This document shows, in pieces, positions 10,560 through 19,560 of a stretch of DNA of 64,000 nt. The translations under genes were made by a program, and so were the position numbers. This DNA comes from Isoetes taiwanensis (lineage: Eukaryota > Streptophyta > Lycopodiopsida > Isoetales > Isoetaceae): assembly GCA_021234155.1 (NCBI GenBank), contig JAJEKV010000005.1, forward strand, positions 20,878,089 through 20,942,088, in the 5' to 3' direction. The notes under the pieces were generated by a model. That model was not told the origin of the DNA and did no database searches. It saw only the letters and a program-made list of their open reading frames with translations. Position 1 is the first letter of the stretch; every line of letters begins with the position of its first letter.

Positions 10560-12676
10560 TGTACAAACTTTCTTTCGGATTATTTCTAGTATAGTAATAA
10601 TTGGCTTATCTCCAGCTTCTAGGAGTCAAGAGTTTATTCTGCTCGTTCTTCGGTTCTTTTTCAAGGAGAACCATCAACATTTTTTAAGGTGGGACGTGGC
10701 ATTCGCCAGGGCTGTCCTTTGGCACCGCTGCTTTTTACAATTGTGGCGGAGGTTCTTTCTCAGGTATTCTCTCTTGTAGTGCAGGAAGGCATCCTGCATG
10801 ATCTTCCCATGAATAATGGTTCAGAAGAGATCTGTAATCAATATGCAAATGACACTTTCTTGTTCTTAATGACTGATGAGCAGAATTTGCAGAATGCCAT
10901 TTCCTTGTTGGACAGTTTCTCTTTGGCTTCTGGTATCTTTGTGGGGTGGCAAAAGTGTACTGCCCTGTGGGCCCTAGACTCTCCAGTGCCGTCTTCTGTG
11001 GTTGCATTTCCATGGAAGGTTCTTCCTCATGGGAAGGCAACTAAGCATTCCAGTTGGTATACACCTCTCATCTGGAGATGCGTGGGATGTCATTATTAAG
11101 GGGTTGAAAAGGCATTTGTTCTGGTGGTCCACGGCTAAGTTATCCATGGCTGGTCGTGTAACTGTGGCAAAGTCAGTTCTGAGTGGTACACATGTCTACA
11201 TGGCATCCATCTTGCTGGCCCCCTAGACAAAGATGCAGCTCATTGTTCGTACTGTCAGGAACTTCATCTGGGGTGGCACTGAAGAAGGAGCTGATGTTAA
11301 AGTTAGTTGGGCGAAGTGCATTATGCCTAAACTTTGTGCGGGGCTGGGGATGATTCACTTTCTTCTCCAGAGCAAGGTGTTGATCTCTAAGTTCATATGG
11401 CAGATTCTCAATAATGCTGATAATTCTCCAGGTCTGCGTCTCATTCACCAGTCTTTACAGAGGTGCATTTCCTTTGGCTCTCCATCCATTAAACCTCTCC
11501 TCCCATGGACATTATTCTATCCACTTTCTTCATATCCTAATGCATCTCCTTTCCTCAAGGGGTTGCTAGCTGCTTGGGAGATTGTGCGCACTTTGTTTCA
11601 GTTCCATCCAATGGCCCACACAGATCCTACAGCCAGTTGTTGGTGGATCCCTTTGGGTGACGGTCAGGCAGATTGTTCCCTGGTCTCTTCGGTCCATCCA
11701 TTGACGCAACGTCGGTGGCGAGCAGCAGGTGTGCTCACGGTATCTGCATGGTACAATGAGACAAGATCGTTGACGTGGAATGAGTTCAAACTGAAGTTCC
11801 TTCTCCTTCGTTGGGACCGGGGCATTTAGGAAAAAGTAGCTGCTACACTTCCTCCACACCCACAAGACGTGGCTCCCCAGCTTTGGGTGGTTCATAGAAG
11901 TGTTAAGGAGGAGCACCTGGTGCACTCGATATATGTGGTCCTGCTTCATCCTGAGGTGTTGCCTCCATCGCCAAAGTGGCCTTTAGTTATCCCCGAGCCT
12001 CATCGTAAAGCAGTCTGGCGATGGGTATGGGATAAATTGCTTCATCCTAAGCTATCCATTTTATGGTGGCAGATCACTCATAGATGCGTGCGGGTAAACA
12101 CTGTTGTTCATCGATTTCGTCCAGAAGTCTCTGTGATCTGCCCTCTTTGCACGCAGAGGGATGAGACAATTGAGCACTGCTTTTTCTTGTGTCACCATGT
12201 TCGACCTGCTTGGCAGTGGCTTCTGAGTCTTTTCCATTGTGACTTGAATAGTCAGCAGGTCCTATTATCAGTCTATCCTAGTTCTTGGGACAAGTTGGCA
12301 AAGAGGGCTTTCCACTTAGCATCTGCTTGGATCATCTGGTCCATCTGCAAGAGGCGAAATCTCCTCATCTTCAAGGGACAGCTCTTTTCAGATACACAAG
12401 TGCTTAGCGATGCCCGTAGTCGAATTGTGAAGGCGTACAAGTGTTCTTCCTTAAAGGATGACATCAAAAGTGTCATTTGGGAGCAATATCTTCAGATTCA
12501 CACCTACTCATAGCAAACAGTTGTGCTCATGGTGATCTGTGTTCTCTGCTTTTCTATGTTATGTATGTGGTGGTAGTGTTGCTCTAGTGGATATCTTCTC
12601 CACTGGGTTTTGAGTCCCCCATGTACTCTTTGTATTCTTTTGAGTAATAAAGGTCCACGTTCATAAAAAAAAAAAA
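10560..12676 (+). mobile_element. LINE (L1-like) retrotransposon, 5'-truncated, poly(A)-tailed
   Basis: Frames at 10689-11099, 11002-11226, 11233-11829 and 11869-12513 together form the second half of a LINE ORF2. It starts inside the reverse transcriptase palm and ends with the zinc-binding C-terminus. 'aataaaggtccacg' precedes an A13 tail at about 12665-12677. The element abuts the MULE relic that follows. It is truncated at the 5' end near 10.55 kb, as is usual for LINE insertions. Confidence 0.85.
10689..12513 (+). pseudogene. LINE ORF2: reverse transcriptase palm and zf-RVT domain (inactive)
   Basis: The palm is recognisable from GRGIRQGCPLAPLLF (RT block with RQGCPLSP-type motif) and QYANDTFLF. 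The latter is where active enzymes carry Y-(A/V)-D-D, so the second metal-binding position here reads A-N-D. Downstream are KLSMAGRVTVAKSVL (thumb/connection), IRTVRN-type FIWGG, and KLSILWWQITHRCVRVN followed by CPLC...EHCFFLC (zf-RVT). Three frame breaks and stop codons (for example at 11096, 11223 and 11827) show the copy is dead. Endonuclease and ORF1 are absent. Confidence 0.85.
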
Positions 12677-12768
12677 AGAGTTTAAGGACTCTACTATATT
12701 AGAAGTGAGATGTGTGAAACGACTACCTTTCAAATGTGTAGTTGCCCAGGAACTTAGAGGAACACCAT

Positions 12769-13675
12769 CTAGAATGTACGTGGTTGCATTGGCGTAAATT
12801 TTCTCATTTCATCTATATATACATCATATTCAACATTTGTTACTGCACAGATTGCCTTCCAAAAGAAACTTACGAGCTCAGAATTGTTATTTTTCTTCAT
12901 GTTGTCCACCAAATGCCTCATGCAAAAGGCATGTTCTTTGCAAGGGTAAACTAATGAACCTGCTTTCATTAATCCCTTTTGCCTATCTGAAATGAAAGTC
13001 AGGTCATTTCTAGCAACCATTCCTGTACCTGCCAAACTCTGCATGAACCACACCCAATTGTACTCATTCTCAACATCGCACACTCCAAAAGCCAAAGAAA
13101 ACAGCTTTCCTGTTGCATCAATAGCAATAAAGTAACGAACAACAAAATTACTTGGTTTTTTCCGGTTAAAAATGTTCCATCTAGATCAATGCTAAAAATA
13201 ATCAGAAAAAATGGCCTTCCCTTTCTTGCAATATTGCACATGTACCTAGATTAGCTAGCTATGACTCTTCACAATAACCAGCTAGATATGAAATAAGATT
13301 TGATAGCATCTCCAATTATCTGTGTATATGCAACATGTTTAGCATTCTATAGCAGCCTATAGGACACCTGCACACCATAATCACGAGGAATATCTGATGC
13401 CAAATCGATGGTTTAATGTCAGGTTGATCCCTAAACTTTTCCAGGTACTGTCTTTCTACCCATATAGCAATAGTATGTTTATTTTCTAATATAGAAACAT
13501 CACCACAACTATATCCTGCAACGAATGTGCTGACCTTGCAAGTAGGTCCTCCATCTTTAAAGAAAACATAAAGCCTCCATAGACAACCATCTTTCTTTGA
13601 AGCGCACCTGACTATATACTTCTTGTTATCTGAGGCAACTGGAAGAAGCTCAACATAAGATCTTGTTCCATGCAA
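12769..13675 (-). pseudogene. Mutator-like (MULE) transposase fragment
   Basis: On the minus strand, 13675-13316 encodes a MuDR-type DNA-binding segment (NKKYIVRCASKKDGCLWRLY). The frame at 13241 carries FFLIIFSIDLDGTFLTGKNQ, where MULE transposases have the first catalytic Asp in 'D-G/A-T-(H/F)-(L/F)-K/T-G'. The frame 13095-12769 gives CDVENEYNWVWFMQSL and FISDRQKGLMKAG, the second catalytic Asp. The third acidic residue and the SWIM zinc finger are not seen, and the frames are disrupted. The LINE poly(A) tail lies only about 60 bp beyond the fragment's 3' side. Confidence 0.85.
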
Positions 13676-13679
13676 TAAT

Positions 13680-14270
13680 TACATCAGTAAAATCTTCAAG
13701 AAGCAACCAATTGTTCATTGATTAGAAGACAACTAAATTAGAGTAGAAATGCATTAATAGCAATGCAAATCACAAAATTGAGATAATTCATCATTGAAGA
13801 CGAAAACAAATCTGATTTTTTGTTGAGAACCATGAAAAAAATGAACAAAACCTACCTTCTTTGCATGCTGGCGAAATGATTACACAAGCAAAATCTTCAC
13901 AGGCAAAATCTTCCACATGCAACTCCAATTTGATTTGATGCAATCCGTAGGCAGTGCAGTGGAAGAATGGTGCCATAACTTTTCCTTCTTGTTAATTCTT
14001 TTCTAAAATATGTAGAAGGATTTTTTTTGGTAATTTTAAAAATACGGGTGGCTTTTTGAGAATTTTTGAAAACATTCATAATGTACTGGAAAAGTTTCCA
14101 GTATAATTTTTGAGGCGGCTCCACCAGATGGGGCAGCACACGAGCGGTGAAGCTGCGATTTTCTGCCAAATAAGATGAAGGGAATACATGCATAATTTGC
14201 ACCATTCGTGTATTACATACTCGTAATTTTCCAATTTAGCTATTATGTGGCCAAAATGAGAAAGGGTATA
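13680..14270. other. Spacer, no gene seen
   Basis: AT-rich sequence between the MULE relic and the HUH relic. Open frames are short and show no family resemblance. Confidence 0.4.
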
Positions 14271-14294
14271 TCTATAACTTAAGATTTTGCATGG

Positions 14295-14737
14295 TTGGTA
14301 TGCGTATTCGTATGGAAATATGGTAGAAAATTATGCTGGCACTATGGATTCGAAATAGGGGAATGTAGAGCTCGAATAATGATTCGATCTGGGAAGTTTA
14401 CTCTGTCTAGCTCTTGGATCATTCAAACATGGCCCATATCAATGAGCACCGTGTTCGAGCAGCCTGGAGAGTGTTGCTAGATCCTAGCCACTGCATGTCG
14501 TTCGACATGGGGATGATCTTATTTGGTTTGGCGGTAGGCTTTGTGCCTGTGGAAAGGAATGGGCCTGGGCGTAGGCGTTATTGGGATGATGTTATTCCTG
14601 TTGATGAGGAGGACAATAATTTTGAAGACATACATGATGCTTCTTACTGGGCAGATAGCCTTGATGTCGTGATACTTGAGCCTGATGTGGATTATATCCC
14701 TGTGTACAAGGGTGATCGTACGATGGCCGTTGGTTGA
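14295..14737 (+). pseudogene. C-terminal part of a Rep-like HUH endonuclease (relic 1)
   Basis: Two overlapping frames (14295-14480 and 14414-14737) match, in order, the C-terminal half of the HUH protein on the minus strand at 32.37-32.85 kb. Shared blocks are GKFTLSSSWI / GKFILSSQWI, then INEHRVRAAWRVLLDPS / ISEHRVKAAWRITLNPS, PVER..(G/A)(R)(R)(R/K)RY(W/Y)DD, and D(S/Y)-(T)MA. The join between the first and second block needs a one-base frame change near 14420. The N-terminal HUH motifs are missing here. The last 100 residues are acidic and carry no motif I know. Confidence 0.65.
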
Positions 14738-14809
14738 TAGAGTTGCTTGGGTGTTGATTGTACAGTTTACTTTTATTGTTTTCATGTATTTGTTTGTTGT
14801 ACAGCTACA

Positions 14810-15165
14810 GGAGTAATGGAGGGTGACCCGGACGCAGTTGTTGGTGTGGAGGTACCAGTTGTATCCTTGCCAGTCTTTCATTTCATCTCCTATATGTACC
14901 AAATCGAGGGACAGAGTTAAAAACCACGCTGCGTTGGATGGCTAAGATTGAAATTCCCGCTGCGTTATGTGAGTTAGGTAGAGGTTACTTTGCCATCGAT
15001 TGTCGTGAGAGTGCGTTAAGGGACAATCCGACGAACCAACGTAATTGTGATGCTCTGGTAGCTTGGGGCAATCCGACTGACCAATATGCTTGTGATATTC
15101 TAGCTGCAACGGCTAAAGTTGTACACCAGTTGATTTGGTTGTATTGTAGCAGCAGGCTGCCATAG
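14810..15165 (+). CDS. Small ORF region downstream of HUH relic 1, unrecognised
   Basis: A frame from the ATG at 14817 reads MEGDPDAVVGVEVPVV and stops near 14920. The frame from 14938 (ATG at its head) then runs about 75 codons to 15165 with ALCELGRGYFAIDC and VHQLIWLYCSSRLP. The second frame resembles, weakly, the ORF that element B interrupts at 41.4 kb (compare GNPTDQYACDILAATAKV with GTEAHRIAGCKIASGVQL). It may be a second gene of the HUH element or unrelated. No known domain is seen. Confidence 0.3.
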
Positions 15166-15317
15166 CCACCCCGCATCTTTTCTTGTATATAATCCTCTCC
15201 ATCATTCTATTTTATTCAAATGCTTCGCCTTTTCATTAGCATGGCATCTCTTCTTAATTCTTCATTAGTTCAGTATTATTTTATTACTTCAGCTTTGCTT
15301 GTGGGCGATTACCCTCA

Positions 15318-15690
15318 TTGCATCTTCTCGTAAAGAAAGGTTCTTCTGGATATCAAGGCCAGTTTCCAGATCCCAATGATTATTTTGTATCATAGAATAC
15401 ATCACATTGTTGCATATGGGTTGGAGTAACTTTTCCAAATAACAGCAGCCATGTTGTGGCTTTAGACCTTGCAAATAAGGTCCTTGAAGTGGGAGCCTTT
15501 TCCCCCTCTTGAGCTTCTAGATATGGAATCCACCGGACTCTTTGATCCTCTTTCTAGCTTTTTAGGGTTCTGCCTAAACTTCGTGTTCTGTCCCTTGGCT
15601 TCAACGCGCTCAATGGTACTATTCCTGAATGTTCTTGCACACTTAGTCAGTTTGGAAGATTTACACATCAGTGTAAATTAACTCGCAGGC
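15318..15690 (+). pseudogene. LRR receptor-like protein, N-terminal fragment
   Basis: The first part reads KVLLDIKASFQ with a 'CC-W-GV-C'-type cap remnant (CCIWVGVTFPNNSSHVVALD) split over two frames, as in the LRRNT_2 cap of plant receptor-like proteins. It is followed by a leucine-rich repeat LRVLSLGFNALNGTIPE. Frames shift between these parts, and the piece ends just upstream of repeat R1. Intact family members are plasma-membrane surface receptors; this copy is a fragment. Confidence 0.65.
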
Positions 15691-15726
15691 GGTATTTCTT
15701 CATTCCTTGATAATCTATTAAATCTC

Positions 15727-15873
15727 ATTTTTGGGTTGCCCCTAGGGGGGCAAACCCTCGTTTATGTGGGTATGTGGGCATATTCAAGTATATGCTGGCA
15801 TATACCTAGCATATGCTGATGACTGCTAAAAACTGGCTGCTGCCTGTAAATGGTCGGTCATCCAGCCCCATTA
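15727..15873 (+). repeat. Repeat R1: 147-bp terminus-like module heading a captured-gene block
   Basis: This 147-bp block begins 'atttttgggttgcccc', contains the palindrome gggttgcccctagg...caaaccc, and ends 'tcatccagccccatta'. It matches 18600-18746 with only two differences that I can see (attcaag/attctag and cctgtaa/cctataa). It holds an ATG (15813) whose frame runs out of the repeat into the NINJA fragment. Sequences on its right differ completely from those right of R2, so it behaves as a mobile-element left end. It is possibly a Helitron- or Pack-type non-autonomous element. Confidence 0.85.
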
Positions 15874-15875
15874 CG

Positions 15876-16442
15876 ATGGAGGAAGCAGCGGAGGTAGATT
15901 TGGAGCTCACTCTTGGATTTACTCCCAAAATCACAAATCGAAAGCAGACAAAGCCAACTTCTGATTCTTTATGCCCTTCGCATGATCAGGTCACAGGTTG
16001 TCTAGTGAAGTCCGTGCCAGAAAAAAAGGGAAGAGGCATTTTAAAGGTGCTAAAACAGCATGAAAATAACGTTGGAGCAAAGAAAAGAAGGAGAGTGCAA
16101 GTTGGAAAACAGATCTGCAAGCGTAGAAAGGTTAGATTTGAGAATGAAGTTATATCGGCCCCATCAACGGAGAGCAGTGGGCAAAATGAAAGTGGTGTAT
16201 ATGGGCCGATTGCGCTTCGTTTCAGAATCCAAATGCCCGAATCAATACAGGATTTTTATCCTTGCAAAACTTTGCAACATGTTGAGAGCTCCTTGTCAGA
16301 TCTGCCTTGGGTTACTACCAAAGGCCAGGGTAAAATCGTTAGCGGTTTCCTTTTGAGATATTACAAAGAATCTGTAAAAATTGTTTGCAGCTGCCATGGA
16401 ATCATATTCAGTCCTAGGGAGTTTGTGCAGCACGCCTGCTGA
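15876..16442 (+). CDS. NINJA/AFP-family (ABI5-binding/EAR repressor) homologue, captured copy
   Basis: From the ATG at 15876 the frame encodes about 188 residues. Near the N-terminus is LELTLGF, an LxLxL EAR motif of the type that recruits TOPLESS co-repressors. In the middle is a basic stretch (KKRRRVQVGKQICKRRK) like a nuclear signal. At the C-terminus GKIVSGFLLRY...VCSCHGIIFSPREFVQHA matches the conserved NINJA C-domain that binds JAZ or ABI5-type partners. It ends one residue after QHAC, without the usual GG. The frame is open back into R1 (ATG 15813), giving an alternative chimeric N-terminus. Family members are longer, so part of the middle may be missing. Whether it is expressed is unknown. 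Confidence 0.75.
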   Translation: MEEAAEVDLELTLGFTPKITNRKQTKPTSDSLCPSHDQVTGCLVKSVPEKKGRGILKVLKQHENNVGAKKRRRVQVGKQICKRRKVRFENEVISAPSTESSGQNESGVYGPIALRFRIQMPESIQDFYPCKTLQHVESSLSDLPWVTTKGQGKIVSGFLLRYYKESVKIVCSCHGIIFSPREFVQHAC

Positions 16443-16607
16443 TTGTAGGGTTGGAATTTTGCACAATCTTTCCCTTGTTAACTTCCAAGTGATGATGAAC
16501 ATTGACGGAATGAAATACACGGTGCAAATCCTTGACTTCCATTTCTTTTGAACACCTTCATACTTTCACTTGGACTGTCTCTGAATGTTCATGCTATCTT
16601 TTTTCAG

Positions 16608-17970
16608 TTTGAGATGACAAAAGGGGGCCCTGGAAGTTACAAACTTAAATTGAACTTATCTGAGATTGATGCTGAGATCCACACGCTTCGGGATGGCGGG
16701 CTTCTAGTCCAGGTTAGTTGTTGCTACTAGAAATTTTCTGTGCACCTCTTTCATAGCCACAGCTTGGTTTTGTCATCCACTAAAGCATATGTTAAAATAC
16801 AAATATCAAAAGCATTGGTGAATTCCCTATTGCATGTAATTTAATGTATATGTTCTCTGCCGCTGGACTGATCTTAATTGTTGGCAGCTTGATGGGAACA
16901 GCCATGTTGTATATGGTGAAGAGGAGGCTGCTGGGACATGGATCCTTATTGATGGCCGGACATGCCTACTTCAGGTTGTCAGGAAGATATGATGACTATT
17001 AAGTATCAGAGTTCAAGTATACTGGTTGTTTAATGTATGGTCCTTAATTGCAGAATGATCATGACCCTTCACGCCTTACTGCTGAAACACCATGCAAGTT
17101 GCTTAGGTTCCTGCATCTGGTACAGTTCACTTCAAGTTGACAGAGGGTCAGGCTATGCTGGTAAGTGGTTAGGCCTTTCTTCTTGCAGGATGATAGAATG
17201 TAACTAAAAGTTTATTTTTTCGCAGGCTGGTGATTTGATTGGGTTGCTGGACTTGGATGATCCTTCTGCTGTAAGGAAAGCAGTACCCTTTGAAAGCAAC
17301 TTTCCACAGCTTGGCAGCCCTACACCAATTCCCAGCAAAGAACATCAACCTGTGTAGCAAGCATTAATGCAGCACATATGGTGCTAATGGGATATGAACA
17401 TGATATTGATGAGGTGATATTTCTGGGCAACACATATTTGCAATTTTTTGCTATGCTTACAAAATGATGGTTATAGAACATTGTTTGAGAAATCATATTG
17501 CGTTGCTCTTTCTTAAAGCAGGTGGTGCAGACACTTTTAAATTGTCTGGATGATCCACAATTGCCACTTGTTCAGTGGCAAGAGTGTATGGCTGTGTTAG
17601 CAGCAAGGCTTCCAAAGCAACTGAAGGCGGAGGTAATTTATCTACTTGTATAATGCCCTTTTATGTCTTCTGTATAAATTAACTTTTCTTACAATCTTGA
17701 CAATAACTGCAGCTTGATACGATATTTAAAGATTACGAGACCTCATCCAACAAAAGACAGGGAGGTGCAGACTTTCCAGCAAAGTCTCTCTATGCAGCAC
17801 TAGAGGTAATGCTTTTCCTTAAAACATTCCAAGGCATTGCCATCCAAGTGAATTAATCTAATAGATTGATTTACTCTTTTCAGAATTGTATCATTGCAAT
17901 AGCATGCTGGATTGCACAGCCGATCTCTTTTTCAAAATGGCAATGGATCCCTATCGTGCTAAATATAAAC
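16608..17970 (+). pseudogene. Homomeric acetyl-CoA carboxylase fragment with introns (biotin site lost)
   Basis: Exons with GT-AG borders are visible at 16608-16712 (GGPGSYKLKLN, EIHTLRDGGLLVQ), 16888-16974 (LDGNSHVVYGEEEAAGTW), 17054-17160, 17226-17413 (AGDLIGLLDLDDPSAVRKAV), 17522-17632 (LPLVQWQECMAVLAARLPK), 17713-17805 and about 17884-17960. The order follows the BCCP-to-central region of plant cytosolic ACC1, which makes malonyl-CoA. In the third exon 'CKLLRFL' joins directly to the sequence that encodes SGTVHFKLTEGQAML. The EVMKM biotin-lysine segment that should lie between is missing. A one-base shift near 17357 adds a frameshift. Retained introns mean DNA-level capture, not retroposition. 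Confidence 0.88.
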
Positions 17971-18599
17971 CTGAGGTCACATCTGCTGCATTCCATGCTT
18001 GTTTAGATCGGCTTCTACCTTGTACCTTGCACTTTGTGCTTAGAGACTATAGACACTGTATATTAATCAAATAAGCCACATCATCTACATTATTTTCTTG
18101 TGCATCTTCATCTCCTTATAGTGACATATCTTGCACTTTGTGCTTGGTCAAGCTCGAGTATGAACTTTAATTCCAATTCAAACTCATATATGTAATAAGA
18201 TTTCAGATGGAACATAAATATATTCTAGGAATACTGTTAACGTTGGCAGAAAATTTAAGTGCTTGAAGTGGTACTTAACTTCTCTGATCATTTTTATATT
18301 TAAGTCTATTCATCATTGGATGTGATTATGCCACCGTTTCTACGTGAAAGGTCTTGATCAACTATATATAAGGGATAACAAAGTGTTAGCGCTTGATAGC
18401 AACAATAAACATGTTTGAAAGCAATTAAGTAACATTAAGAATATTTGTTTCTACGAATATATAATTGTAAGTTTGCTTCAGTATACATCCAATACGCTAC
18501 ACTATTAGGGATACTTATTGCTACGCATTTTAGCAAAAAATATACCGAATTCAAGATGCCAGGTTGAGGGAACAACCCACTTTCGCGCTTTGTTTATAA
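17971..18599. other. Spacer up to repeat R2
   Basis: No gene is seen. A small inverted pair (ggttg...caacc, about 18562-18578) lies about 20 bp before R2 and could be a 3' hairpin of the R1-headed element, but no diagnostic CTRR end was identified. Confidence 0.3.
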
Positions 18600-18746
18600 A
18601 TTTTTGGGTTGCCCCTAGGGGGGCAAACCCTCGTTTATGTGGGTATGTGGGCATATTCTAGTATATGCTGGCATATACCTAGCATATGCTGATGACTGCT
18701 AAAAACTGGCTGCTGCCTATAAATGGTCGGTCATCCAGCCCCATTA
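18600..18746 (+). repeat. Repeat R2: second 147-bp copy of R1
   Basis: Same length and near-identical sequence to 15727-15873, in direct orientation 2,873 bp away. It also supplies an ATG (18686) whose frame runs through the end of the repeat into unrelated DNA, here the BAHD-containing block. Confidence 0.85.
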
Positions 18747-19560
18747 TCAGCCTGCTACACAAACGCTATCCGCCGGACTTGGCTATGGCTTCTGCACCTC
18801 GGATTCTGCCCTCCCTTCCGCGCCTTCCGTCAGGGTTCTGGCGAGTTGAGCACATGTTTATCTCTTCCTTATACCCTCTAGGGCATAATCTCATCTCCCT
18901 TAATCTCAGCTATGCAACTCTTAACGATTTGGGAGATTTTTGCCCTTCTTTCTTTACCGCTCAGCTCATCCAAACATGTGACTATAATGCTACCCAGCTA
19001 TGGACACCGGAAAGCTCCCTTTTATTCATCCAGGTATGGATTCTTTCGCTTTCTTGATATGTTTTATCTGTCTATGAACCCTAAAGTCTATAATCTATGG
19101 AGCAGATTACCAGATTTGCATGTGGAGGTATCAGTTTAGGGTTTGCATATGCACATCAAATGGTAGACGGTCAGGTAGGATTCAAACCGAAATCGATGTG
19201 TTGAGCGTTTACGAGCCAAAGACCATCCAGAACCTTTGGTTGTAAGATGCTTCAACTTTGGAAAGCAGAGATAAACAGGTTAAGATCTATTGGGGGTTCC
19301 AACTACACTTCATTCCAGATTGTCTCTGCTCATATATGGCGGAAGATATGTGAGGCAAGATGCATGCAGCCAGATATAACCGCATCACTTGCCATGTTGA
19401 TCAACTGCAGAGGCAGGCTGCCAGATCTACCTGAGGATTACTTTTGAAATGCAGCATCCTTTACTGTTGCCAACACCACTGTAGGAGAACTAAATGTAAA
19501 GGGATTGCCTTTTGCAACTAAGATGCCCTTTGCCATTGATGAAAGCTTGATGAAGACTTA
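18747..19560 (+). pseudogene. BAHD acyltransferase fragment
   Basis: Around 19105-19165 one frame reads QITRFACGGISLGFAYAHQM followed by VDG. This is the BAHD acyl-CoA-dependent transferase signature, with the catalytic HxxxD present as HQMVD. The frame at 19247-19447 gives FQIVSAHIWRKICEAR and LINCRGRLPDLPEDYF, the typical 'SA(H)xWR...(D/N)-R-L.PPLP.-YFG' region. The C-terminal DFGWG motif is not visible. Frames change between the two parts. BAHD enzymes transfer acyl groups in phenylpropanoid and related metabolism. The first 250 bp after R2 are not assigned. Confidence 0.75.

Noticed and set aside
10735-11040. Minus-strand ORF opposite the LINE reverse transcriptase
   Set aside because: Shadow frame of the plus-strand RT, which carries the real motifs.
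11566-11949. Minus-strand ORF of 127 codons
   Set aside because: Shadow of the LINE ORF2 connection region.
14519-14902. Minus-strand ORF of 127 codons over HUH relic 1
   Set aside because: No motif; the plus strand aligns with the second HUH relic.
15727-18746. R1 and R2 as a pair of LTRs around one retrotransposon
   Set aside because: They do not start TG or end CA, have no PBS or polypurine tract, and the interior holds intron-bearing host gene fragments only.
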